DNA from: Pseudonocardia sp. DSM 110487
GTDB taxonomy: Bacteria; Actinomycetota; Actinomycetes; Mycobacteriales; Pseudonocardiaceae
Length of the DNA: 64,000 bases
Assembly (NCBI RefSeq): GCF_019468565.1
Contig: NZ_CP080521.1
Coordinates: 9,796,001-9,860,000 of the forward strand
Reading direction: 5' to 3'
Below, in pieces: positions 15,739 to 23,398 of this stretch. Position numbers and translations under genes: made by a program. The notes under the pieces are model-generated. The model was not told the DNA's origin. It was given only the letters and a program-made list of their open reading frames with translations, and did no database searches. Every line of letters starts with the position of its first letter. Positions within the stretch are counted from its first letter, which is position 1.

Positions 15739-16356
15739 TCACCCGACGAACGCGAAGAGCCTGCGGACGCCGTTCAGCGGCGTCGACGGGGCGCGCAGCA
15801 CGCCCGCGCCCACAGACCATGCCCGTCCCGGCACGGCGACGAACGCCGTCTCCGCCACGCCTGCCGCCGCGAACCACGCGCGTACGCGCGGGGTGAGGTC
15901 CGGCGCTCGCCGGTGCCGGGTCCATACGACCGTGCCGCCGGTGGTGAGCAGCGACGGCACCGCGGCCACGGTGCGCTCGATGTCCTCGTCCGGCACGTTG
16001 CCGAAGATCCCGCACAGGAGGAGCAAGTCGGCAGGCGCCATGCCGTCGTACGCCTCCGTCGTGCCGGCGTCGGCGATCAGCACCTCGATCGACGGCGGCG
16101 CGGCCGCCCTTGCGGTCGCCGCGAGCTGCGGGTCGAGCTCGACCAGCCGGCCGCGCACGTCCCCTCCGCGCGGGTGGGTGGCCAGCACCGGGAGCACGTC
16201 CCGCCCCTGACCGGCGCACAGCGAGAGCAACCGGAGCGGCCCTGGCGCGGCCCGGTCCAATGCGAGCACGATCTGCTGCCGCACGGCCGCAAGGCGCTGT
16301 GGCATGGCACTCGCCGGGTCGTCGTACTGCTCGTGCCAGCCGGTCCAGTCGGCCAT
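15739..16356 (-). CDS. Class I SAM-dependent methyltransferase
   Basis: This 205-residue protein has the SAM-binding motif LLSLCAGQGRDVLPVL (about residues 42-57), an acidic strand end at GRLVELDPQLA and a following LIADAG segment, typical of a Rossmann-fold methyltransferase. The substrate is not evident. It starts 2 bp after the aminotransferase stop, so the two are probably co-transcribed. An adjoining 87-bp stretch separates it from xre. Confidence 0.82.
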   Translation of the reverse strand: MADWTGWHEQYDDPASAMPQRLAAVRQQIVLALDRAAPGPLRLLSLCAGQGRDVLPVLATHPRGGDVRGRLVELDPQLAATARAAAPPSIEVLIADAGTTEAYDGMAPADLLLLCGIFGNVPDEDIERTVAAVPSLLTTGGTVVWTRHRRAPDLTPRVRAWFAAAGVAETAFVAVPGRAWSVGAGVLRAPSTPLNGVRRLFAFVG

Positions 16357-16358
16357 CG

Positions 16359-17522
16359 TCAGCCCGCTGCTGCGCGCAGCGCCACCAGCCGCGACACCGC
16401 CTCGCTGAGCACCTCGTCGCGCTTGCAGAAGGCGAAGCGGACGAGCGACCTACCCAGATCAGGGTCGGCGCAGAACACCGACACCGGCACTGCGGCCACG
16501 CCCACCCGTTCGGGGAGGCTCCAGCAGAACTCGGCGCCGTCGGTGAAGCCGAGCGGCGTGACGTCGGTGACCACGAAGTAGGTGCCTGCCGTGTCGAACA
16601 CGGTGAAGCCGGCCTCGCGCAGCCCTCCGGACAAGAGGTCGCGCTTGCGCTGCAGGTCGCCTGCCAGCCCCGAGTAGAAGGAGTCCGGCAGGCCGAGCGC
16701 GGCCGCGATCGCCGGCTGGAACGGCGCGCCACTGACGTAGGTGAGGAACTGCTTCGCGGCGCGCACCGCGGACACGAGCTCGCCGGGCCCGTGCACCCAG
16801 CCGACCTTCCAGCCCGTGACGGAGAAGGTCTTGCCGGCAGAGGAGATCGTGAGCGTGCGCTCGGCCGTCCCGGGCAGGGTCGCCATCGGGACGTGCGGGC
16901 GACCGTCGTAGATCATGTGCTCGTAGACCTCGTCGGTGACGACCACGGCGTCGTGCTCGGCGGCGAGCTCGCCGATCAGCGTGAGCTGCTCGCGGTCGAA
17001 CACGGTGCCAGTGGGGTTGTGCGGGGTGTTGACCAGCACGAGCCGGGTGCGGGCCGAGAACGCGGCGCGCAGCTCGTCGGGGTCGAAGGCGAACCCGAGC
17101 CCGGACGGCCGCAGCGGCACGGGGCGGATCACCGCGTTCGCCAGCGCGATCGTGGCCGCGTACGAGTCGTAGTACGGCTGGAACGTCACCACCTCGTCGC
17201 CCGCCTCGCAGAGCGCGAGCACGGCGGATGCGATCGCCTCGGTGGCGCCCGTGGTGACGAGAACGGTGTCCGGGTCGACGTCGAGGCCGTAGAAGCGGCG
17301 CTGGTGCTCGGCCACGGCGGCACGCAGCTCGGGCACGCCGATCCCGGGCGGGTACTGGTTGATCCCGGCCTGGATGTTCGCCGCGGCGTCGCTGAGCAGC
17401 GAGGCCGGGCCGTCCGTGTCGGGGAATCCCTGGCCGAGGTTGATCGCGCCGGTCCGCAGTGCGAGCGCCGACATCTCGGCGAAGATGGTGGAGGTGTGTG
17501 CGCGCATGCGTTCGACCAGCAT
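16359..17522 (-). CDS. PLP-dependent class I/II aminotransferase (DapC/kynurenine aminotransferase-like)
   Basis: This 387-residue fold-type I aminotransferase has NLGQGFPDTDGP near the N-terminus, NQYPPGIGVPELR, VTTGATEAI, NTPHNPTGTV, VVTDEVYEHM and the PLP lysine in SSAGKTFSVTGWKVGW. It resembles the mycobacterial protein annotated as N-succinyldiaminopimelate aminotransferase DapC (Rv0858c) and also kynurenine/glutamine aminotransferases; which substrate is used cannot be decided here. It lies in an apparent two-gene unit with the methyltransferase and is divergent from the PPOX gene by 49 bp. Confidence 0.9.
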   Translation of the reverse strand: MLVERMRAHTSTIFAEMSALALRTGAINLGQGFPDTDGPASLLSDAAANIQAGINQYPPGIGVPELRAAVAEHQRRFYGLDVDPDTVLVTTGATEAIASAVLALCEAGDEVVTFQPYYDSYAATIALANAVIRPVPLRPSGLGFAFDPDELRAAFSARTRLVLVNTPHNPTGTVFDREQLTLIGELAAEHDAVVVTDEVYEHMIYDGRPHVPMATLPGTAERTLTISSAGKTFSVTGWKVGWVHGPGELVSAVRAAKQFLTYVSGAPFQPAIAAALGLPDSFYSGLAGDLQRKRDLLSGGLREAGFTVFDTAGTYFVVTDVTPLGFTDGAEFCWSLPERVGVAAVPVSVFCADPDLGRSLVRFAFCKRDEVLSEAVSRLVALRAAAG

Positions 17523-17571
17523 GGGTGCACGGTACGGCGAGATTGTCGGGGTGCGCTCCTACCCTCGGGTC

Positions 17572-17997
17572 ATGCCGCTGTCCGTGGACGAACGCCAGCA
17601 GTTCCTCGCCGAGCCGCACGTCGCGGCCCTGTCCGTCGCTGCGGGGCCCGAGCGCGGCCCGCTCGTCATCCCGATCTGGTACCACTACGCGCCCGGCGGC
17701 GACGTCTGGTTCCACACCAACGTCGGCTCCCGCAAGGCGCGGCTGATCGAGGCGGCCGGGCGCGCGTCGCTGATGGTCGACCAGACCGAGCCGCGGGTCC
17801 GCTACGTATCGGTCGAAGGACCGGTCGTGCGCACGGAGCCCGGCACGATCGAGATGGTGCGCACGATGAGCGCGCGCTACCTGCCGGCCGATCGGGTGGA
17901 GCCCTACGTCGAGTTCGTGCAGAACGTGCTCGGCGAGCAGATCGCCTTCGTCATCCGGCCCGAGCGCTGGCTGTCGGCCGACATGACGGGGGACTAG
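17572..17997 (+). CDS. PPOX-class (pyridoxamine phosphate oxidase-like) flavin/F420-binding protein
   Basis: This 141-residue split-barrel protein carries PLVIPIWYHYAPGGDVWFHTNVGSRKARLIEAAGR, the usual cofactor-contacting part of the PNPOx-like family, which in actinobacteria includes many F420- or FMN-dependent reductases. The lysine in SRKARL lies where such proteins bind the phosphate of the cofactor. The ATG at 17572 gives the typical MPLSVDERQQFLAEPHVA start. It ends 5 bp from the convergent D-threonine aldolase-like gene. The substrate is unknown. Confidence 0.85.
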   Translation: MPLSVDERQQFLAEPHVAALSVAAGPERGPLVIPIWYHYAPGGDVWFHTNVGSRKARLIEAAGRASLMVDQTEPRVRYVSVEGPVVRTEPGTIEMVRTMSARYLPADRVEPYVEFVQNVLGEQIAFVIRPERWLSADMTGD

Positions 17998-18002
17998 GAC
18001 AC

Positions 18003-18995
18003 TCACCAGCCGCGCATGTCCACCGGCCACGTCTCCAGCACGGTGTCGGCGTCAACAAGGTGCATCCGCTCGTGCAGCGCCACCGTCGGGTCGACGTGGG
18101 CGGGGAGCACGCGCAGCCGCTCGCCCACGCGCACCGGTTCCTCGGGTGCGAACGTCGTGTGCTCGTCGGAGCAGAACCACACCTGGGCGCCCTCGATCGT
18201 CGGCAGGCCGTGGTCCATGCCGAGCGACTTGAGGCCGACGTCGACCACGGCGTGGTCCGGCGACACGGAGATCACCGTGCCCAGTACGGAGAGCGCCTGG
18301 CCGAACGGGTGGCCGATCTTGCCGTAGGCGGTGTCCATCAGCGCGTACGAGCCCGCCTGGATCTCGGTGGCCCATGTGTTGTCGAGGTAGGTGCCGGTGC
18401 CGCCGGCACTGATGATCTCGCTGCCCACGTCCTCGGCGGCCCGCACCAGGATCGCCATGGCATCGCCCGTCATCCGGGCGCGGTCGGCCGGGTCGGGCAC
18501 GAGCATGAGGTGGCCCTCGTAGCCCATCACGCCGCGGACGTGCAGGCCCGCGTCGCGTGCGGCACCGGCCAGGTCGCCGGCCTTCTCCGGCGGGCAGCCG
18601 CACCGGGGCAGCCCCACGTTCACGTCGACGAGCACCTCGCGGACCCCGCCCGCGGCGGCTGCGGCGATCGTCTCGGGAGAATCGACGGCCACAGCTACCC
18701 GCGCCCCGTCCGCCACCAGCGCGCCGAGGCGGCGGGTGTCGAGCACCTCGTTGGCGAGCAGCAGGTCCGCGCCGAGGCCCGCGGCCGCCATCACCTCGCA
18801 CTCGCGGACGGTCGCGCACGTGAAGCCGGCGTGCCCGAGCGCAGCCTGCCGCCGCGCGAGCGCCGTGGTCTTGTGCGCCTTGACGTGCGGTCGCAACCGC
18901 GGGCCGGGCAGGGCCGCGCTCATGGTCTCGAGGTTGGCGTCGAGGACGTCGCGCTCGACGAGCAGGGCGGGCGTGGTGAGGTCGGTGATCAGCAC
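18003..18995 (-). CDS. D-threonine aldolase / D-serine dehydratase-like PLP enzyme
   Basis: This 330-residue fold-type III enzyme has the PLP lysine in RPHVKAHKTTALARRQ near the N-terminus, followed by GFTCATVRECEVMAAAG, VDVNVGLPRCG and GYEGHLM. The C-terminal HGLP and CSDEHTTF segments suit the metal site of D-threonine aldolase-type enzymes. It should cleave or deaminate a D-3-hydroxyamino acid. The GTG at 18995 (VLITDLTTPALL) is preferred over the further GTG/ATG up to 19049, because the longer form adds an unconserved tail and runs into the divergent MFS promoter. Confidence 0.85.
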   Translation of the reverse strand: MLITDLTTPALLVERDVLDANLETMSAALPGPRLRPHVKAHKTTALARRQAALGHAGFTCATVRECEVMAAAGLGADLLLANEVLDTRRLGALVADGARVAVAVDSPETIAAAAAGGVREVLVDVNVGLPRCGCPPEKAGDLAGAARDAGLHVRGVMGYEGHLMLVPDPADRARMTGDAMAILVRAAEDVGSEIISAGGTGTYLDNTWATEIQAGSYALMDTAYGKIGHPFGQALSVLGTVISVSPDHAVVDVGLKSLGMDHGLPTIEGAQVWFCSDEHTTFAPEEPVRVGERLRVLPAHVDPTVALHERMHLVDADTVLETWPVDMRGW

Positions 18996-19066
18996 GGTCC
19001 CAGTGTCGTGCCCCACAGATGCGGGCGAGCCGGAATGCCGCGGTGACATTTCTTCTTGATCGATCA

Positions 19067-20335
19067 GTGACGCTGACTCCCACTCGTGTCCCAGAGGCAG
19101 TACCGGACACCGGGGGGAATCGCCTCCGGCTGGTCCTTGTGCTCGGCGCGTTCATCGCGCTCGGCCCGTTGACCATCGACCTGTACCTCCCCGCGCTCCC
19201 GACGATCACCGGGGAACTGCTCACCACCTCGGCCACCGTGCAGCTGACGCTCACCGGCACGCTGCTCGGGCTCGGCCTCGGCCAGCTCGTGATCGGTCCG
19301 CTCTCCGACCGGTTCGGGCGCAGGCGGCCGCTGATCGCCGGCGCCGCCGTGCACGTCCTCGCATCGCTGCTGTGCATCATCGCGCCGAACGTCGCGGTGC
19401 TCGGCGGGCTCCGCGTGCTCCAGGGCCTTGGCGCCGCCGCGGGTTCCGTGATCGCGATGGCGATCGTGCGCGACCTCTACACGGGCCGCGCCGCGGCCAC
19501 CCTGCTCTCCCGGCTCATCCTGGTGATGGGAACGGCTCCGGTGCTCGCACCGACGTTCGGAGCCTGGCTGCTCGCGTTCACCTCGTGGCGTGGGGTGTTC
19601 GCCGTCCTCGCGCTCTACAGCCTGCTCCTCATGCCGATCGCGGCCCGCGCCCTGCCCGAGACGCTGCCCCCGCACCGCCGCCAGACCTCCGGCATCGCGG
19701 GCACACTGCGCACCTACCGCGGGCTGCTGCGCGACCGCACGTTCGTCGGGCTGATCCTGGTCGCCGGCCTGGCGATGTCGGCCGTGATGAGCTACGTCTC
19801 CGGCGCGTCGTTCGTGTTCCAGGAGCAGTTCGGGCTGAACCAGCAGCAGTTCGGCCTCGCGTTCTCGAGCGGCGCCATCTGGCTCATCCTCGCCAGCCAG
19901 CTCAACCCCGTGCTCCTGCGCCGCTTCGAGCCGCGCCAGCTGCTGCTCGGGGCGATCGCCATGGCCGCTGTGGCGAGCCTGCTGATGGTCGCGGTCGCCG
20001 TCTCGGGCGTGGGTGGCCTGTTCGGGCTGCTGCTCCCGCTCTGGCTGGTGCTGCTGTCCGTCGGCTTCGGGTTGCCGAACGCTCCCGCGGTCGCGCTCTC
20101 GGGGTACGGCGAGACGGCGGGCACGGCGGCTGCCCTGCTCGGCGCGACGCAGTTCGGCGTCGGCGCCCTGATCTCACCGATGGTCGGTGTGCTGGGCAAC
20201 GACGCGATCGCCATGAGCATCGCGATCGCGGGTGGGCTGGTGCTGTCGCTGCTCGTGCTCGTCCTGGTGGTGCGACCGTGGCGGCTTCCCGACGTCGACC
20301 CGGTGGTCGGAGCGCTGGCCGCCGCCGAGGCCTGA
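19067..20335 (+). CDS. Bcr/CflA-type multidrug exporter (MFS)
   Basis: This 422-residue transporter has 12 predicted membrane helices. The N-terminal motif LGPLTIDLYLPALPTI and the motif-A loop IGPLSDRFGRRRPLI are typical of the DHA1 Bcr/CflA subgroup, which exports drugs such as bicyclomycin or chloramphenicol with proton antiport. The GTG at 19067 follows a short AT-rich divergent spacer; an in-frame start at 19019 would add 16 unlikely residues. Divergent from the D-threonine aldolase-like gene. The exported compound is unknown. Confidence 0.88.
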   Translation: MTLTPTRVPEAVPDTGGNRLRLVLVLGAFIALGPLTIDLYLPALPTITGELLTTSATVQLTLTGTLLGLGLGQLVIGPLSDRFGRRRPLIAGAAVHVLASLLCIIAPNVAVLGGLRVLQGLGAAAGSVIAMAIVRDLYTGRAAATLLSRLILVMGTAPVLAPTFGAWLLAFTSWRGVFAVLALYSLLLMPIAARALPETLPPHRRQTSGIAGTLRTYRGLLRDRTFVGLILVAGLAMSAVMSYVSGASFVFQEQFGLNQQQFGLAFSSGAIWLILASQLNPVLLRRFEPRQLLLGAIAMAAVASLLMVAVAVSGVGGLFGLLLPLWLVLLSVGFGLPNAPAVALSGYGETAGTAAALLGATQFGVGALISPMVGVLGNDAIAMSIAIAGGLVLSLLVLVLVVRPWRLPDVDPVVGALAAAEA

Positions 20336-20339
20336 GGTC

Positions 20340-20459
20340 CCCGCGTCCGCGCGGCGGCGACAGCCGGCGAGAGCGATGGCGAGGGCCGTCGCGCCGGCCA
20401 CCGCGGCTGCCGCGGTGAAGCCCAGCTCGTAGCCCGCCACCTGCGCGTCCACCGTCCCG
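20340..20459 (-). pseudogene. C-terminal remnant of a second MFS transporter
   Basis: Reading leftwards from about 20459, roughly 40 codons encode TGTVDAQVAGYELGFTAA followed by a hydrophobic helix ending AGCRRRADA. This looks like the last helix and tail of an MFS exporter. There is no N-terminal part, and the frame does not stop where the protein should end. It abuts the CGNR remnant: the fragment begins just where the CGNR-like fragment starts in the opposite direction. Confidence 0.5.
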
Positions 20460-20463
20460 GTCC

Positions 20464-20790
20464 GCGGCCGGCGCCGCGCTCAACGCCGGGCGCCTCGTGA
20501 CGAGTGCCGGCGCCGTGACCTGGGCATGGCCCCCGGACGACCCGTACGGGCCCGTGCACCGACTGGCGCACGCGGCCATCGGTCTTCTCGGCGACGCGAC
20601 CGAGCTGCAACGGCTGCACCAGTGCGCTGCATGCCGCTGGTTGTTCCTCGACCACTCGCGCGGTGCCGGCCGGCGCTGGTGCTCGATGGCCGACTGCGGA
20701 ACGGAGGCCAAGAAGCGCCGCTACGTGGCGCGGCGCCGCGAGCTCATGGCCGCGCGCGCACCACGACCAGCGGGAGGAACGCCTGGGTGA
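20464..20790 (+). pseudogene. Truncated CGNR zinc-finger regulator
   Basis: The frame beginning AAGAALNAGRLVTSAG continues into VHRLAHAAIGLLGDATELQRLHQC and then CRWLFLDHSRGAGRRWCSM and DCGTEAKKRRYVARRREL, the complete C-terminal zinc-binding half of the CGNR (ABATE) regulator family. The motif CGNR itself reads CGTE here. The family's N-terminal ABATE domain of about 100 residues is missing. A GTG at 20497 could start a 97-residue protein, but loss of function is more likely. Its 3' end overlaps the convergent YczE-type gene by 47 bp. Confidence 0.6.
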
Positions 20791-21367
20791 GCGGGCCGAT
20801 CGCCAGCGCATAGAGCACGGTGCCGAGCCCGACAGTGCCGCCGAGCAGCCACCCGCATGCCAGCACGGCCACCTCGATGCAGGTGCGCACCAGGCGCACG
20901 GACCATCCGGTGCGCGCGGACAGCCCGGTCATCAGGCCGTCCCGCGGCCCCGGCCCGAGCCGCGCACCGACGTACGCGGCGGTCGCCACACCGTTCAGCA
21001 CGACGCCGCCCACGAGCAGCGCGATCCGCGCCACGAGCGCGTCCGGGGCGGGCAGCAGCGCGAGCGCGACGTCGACGACCGCCGCGATCACGACGACGTT
21101 GGCCACCGTGCCGACGCCGGGCCGTTGGCGCAGCGGGATCCACAGCAGCAGCACGACGGCGCCGGTGATCCCGGTGATCAGGCCGAAGCTGAGCGGGGTC
21201 TGCCGGGTGAGGCCCTCGTGCAGCACGTCCCACGGGTTCAGCCCGAGGCCGCTGCGGATCTGCATCGCCATGCTCACCGCGTACAGGACGAGCCCGCAGA
21301 ACAGCTGCGGCACCCGGCGGCCGGGGTTGCGGGTGACGGGGATCGGGCGGAGATCGACGACGGCCAC
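20744..21367 (-). CDS. YczE-family integral membrane protein
   Basis: This protein of about 207 residues has five to six hydrophobic segments and the two loops characteristic of the YczE family: GLGLNPWDVLHEGL and ARLGPGPRDGLMTGLS. Its role is unknown; in Bacillus yczE lies next to surfactin genes and is needed for the lipopeptide, but no such cluster is here. The GTG at 21367 is chosen as the start (VAVVDLRPIPVTRN), which matches family length; the frame stays open further upstream without conservation. Divergent from the TPM-domain gene. Confidence 0.8.
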   Translation of the reverse strand: MAVVDLRPIPVTRNPGRRVPQLFCGLVLYAVSMAMQIRSGLGLNPWDVLHEGLTRQTPLSFGLITGITGAVVLLLWIPLRQRPGVGTVANVVVIAAVVDVALALLPAPDALVARIALLVGGVVLNGVATAAYVGARLGPGPRDGLMTGLSARTGWSVRLVRTCIEVAVLACGWLLGGTVGLGTVLYALAIGPLTQAFLPLVVVRARP

Positions 21368-21466
21368 CACCCCATCGTGCGTGATCTGGGCGGATCCGCC
21401 GATGGCCAATCCGGCGCCGGTGGACCGGCACGCGATGATGGTCACCTGTCGACCGCGGAGGTCACC

Positions 21467-23368
21467 GTGCGCAGGTTGTCCGTACTGATCGGGGTGCTCG
21501 CGGTGCTCGTGCTCGGCGCAGGCAGCGCCGCGGCCGATCCTCCGGCGCGACTGGCCGACCGCGTCACCGACCGGGCCGGTGCGCTCACGCCGGAGGAGGT
21601 CGCGCAGATCCAGGACGCGATCGATCGGCTGCGAACCGAGAACAACGTGGACCTCTTCGTCGTCTACGTCGAGTCGTTCGACGGCACCGACGGGCAGGAA
21701 TGGGCCGACGAGACCGCGCGGCTGTCCCAGCTGGGCGCGGAGGACGCCCTGCTCGCCGTCGCAGTCGCCGATCGTGCCTACGGCGTGTCGGTCGCCGACG
21801 GTTTCCCCGTCGACCAGTCCCGGGTTGACGAGATCCGCACCGAGGACGTCGAGCCGCGGCTCTCCGCCGAGGCATGGGCAGGCGCGGCCATCGCCATGGC
21901 CGAGGGGCTGCGCTCCGGCAGCGGTGGCGGGTTCGGGCTCGGGCTCGCGGTGCTCGGTGGCGCTGCCGTGGTCGGTGCGGGCGCCTACGTCCTGCGCCGC
22001 AGGCGCCGCCGGACCGCGGAAGCGCCCCCGGCCCCCGATCCGCAGCCCGACGAGTTCGCCGGTGTCTCGACCGCCGACCTCGCCTACCGCGCCAGTGCCG
22101 CCCTGATCGAGGTCGACGACGCCGTGCGCACCTCCGAGCAGGAGCTGGCCGCGGCACGGGCGCATTTCGGCGCGGACGCCGTGGCGAGGTTCGCGGCCGC
22201 GCTGGAGCAGGCTCGCGCCGACATGCTGCGCGCGTTCACGCTGCGCCAGCAGCTCGACGACGACCAGCCGGAGGACGAGCGCGCGACACGCGCGTTGCAT
22301 GCCGAGATCATCCGGATCGCCAGCGCCGCGGACGACCACCTCGACGAGCAGGTCGAGGCGTTCGACGCCCTACGAGGCCTGGAGGCACGGGCGCCCGAGT
22401 ACGTCGCCGAGCTACGGACCCGCCTCGACGGGGTCCGCGCGCGGTTTCCCATGGTCGACGCGGCATGGGCGGCGCTGCGCTCCCGTTACGCGGCCACCGC
22501 ACTCGAGCCGGTGGCAGGCGACCTCGACCAGGCGCGGCAGCTGCTCGCGGCCGCCGAGGCCGAGCTCCTGGAGGCCGAGGAGCACCTGGCAGGCGGCGCG
22601 GCCGCCGCCGTCGTCGCGGGCCGCGCGGCGGAGGACGCGATCACGCAGGCCGAGACCCTGATCGACGGCGTGGGGCGCCGCGAGTCCGAGCTGGCCGACG
22701 CGGCGGAGAAGGTGCCCGCCGCCCGCGCCGAGGTCGAGCTGGACATCGCCGAGGCACGGGCCCTGCCCGACGGCGCGCTCGCCCCGGTCGTCGCACGGGC
22801 GGAGGCCGCGCTCGCCGCCGCCGGCCAGGCAGCCGGCGGGCCGCAGCCGGACCCCATCGCGGCGCTGCGGCTCCTCGGTGACACCGGCACCGCCCTCGAC
22901 AAGGGGATCGCCGACACCCGCGAGGCTGCGGCCCGAGAGCGCAAGGCCGCGGCCGCGCTCGACCAGGCCGTACTCACCGCGCGGTCCAGCGTGGCCGCCG
23001 CGGAGGACTTCGTCGCCACCCGGCGCGGAGCCGTCGGCGCCCGGGCGCGCACGCGGCTGGCGGAAGCGCGCCGTCACCTCGAGCAAGCCGGAGGAGCGGA
23101 CCCGGTGACCGGGCTGCGGGAGGCGCAGCGGGCCGACGCGCTCGCTCAGGAGGCGCTGGCGCTCGCCCAGGCGGACGTTTCGCAGTGGTCCCGGCCGGGT
23201 GCGACCACCAGCACGGGCGTCGACCTCGCGGGCCTCGTCCTGGGCGGGATCCTCTCCGGCGCTACCAGCAGCTATCGGGGGCACCGGCGCGGCGGGGGTG
23301 GTTTCTCACCGGGCAGCTTCGGCGGCTCGGCCAGCCGGGGACGCCGGGGCGGTGGCGGCCGCTTCTGA
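21467..23368 (+). CDS. TPM-domain membrane protein with long coiled coil
   Basis: This 633-residue protein starts with a signal peptide (residues 1-23, ending GSAAA), then a TPM domain (about 28-150; formerly DUF477, including RAGALTPEEVAQIQDAIDRL and DLFVVYVESFDG). One membrane helix (about 155-175) is followed by a run of arginines. The remainder to residue 570 is alanine- and glutamate-rich helical or coiled-coil sequence, and the tail is Gly/Arg/Ser-rich (RRGGGGFSPGSFGGS). TPM domains occur outside the membrane in photosystem repair proteins and in bacterial envelope proteins of unknown role. The GTG at 21467 is preceded by GGAG at 21457. It converges on the giant gene, the stops being 30 bp apart. 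Confidence 0.88.
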   Translation: MRRLSVLIGVLAVLVLGAGSAAADPPARLADRVTDRAGALTPEEVAQIQDAIDRLRTENNVDLFVVYVESFDGTDGQEWADETARLSQLGAEDALLAVAVADRAYGVSVADGFPVDQSRVDEIRTEDVEPRLSAEAWAGAAIAMAEGLRSGSGGGFGLGLAVLGGAAVVGAGAYVLRRRRRRTAEAPPAPDPQPDEFAGVSTADLAYRASAALIEVDDAVRTSEQELAAARAHFGADAVARFAAALEQARADMLRAFTLRQQLDDDQPEDERATRALHAEIIRIASAADDHLDEQVEAFDALRGLEARAPEYVAELRTRLDGVRARFPMVDAAWAALRSRYAATALEPVAGDLDQARQLLAAAEAELLEAEEHLAGGAAAAVVAGRAAEDAITQAETLIDGVGRRESELADAAEKVPAARAEVELDIAEARALPDGALAPVVARAEAALAAAGQAAGGPQPDPIAALRLLGDTGTALDKGIADTREAAARERKAAAALDQAVLTARSSVAAAEDFVATRRGAVGARARTRLAEARRHLEQAGGADPVTGLREAQRADALAQEALALAQADVSQWSRPGATTSTGVDLAGLVLGGILSGATSSYRGHRRGGGGFSPGSFGGSASRGRRGGGGRF

Positions 23369-23398
23369 ACCCGCTCCCCGGTTCCGCGACACCGCGCC

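Noticed and set aside
16110..19046. A 978-residue plus-strand frame across the methyltransferase, aminotransferase and aldolase genes.
   Set aside because: It crosses several well-supported genes on the opposite strand and has no conserved motif.
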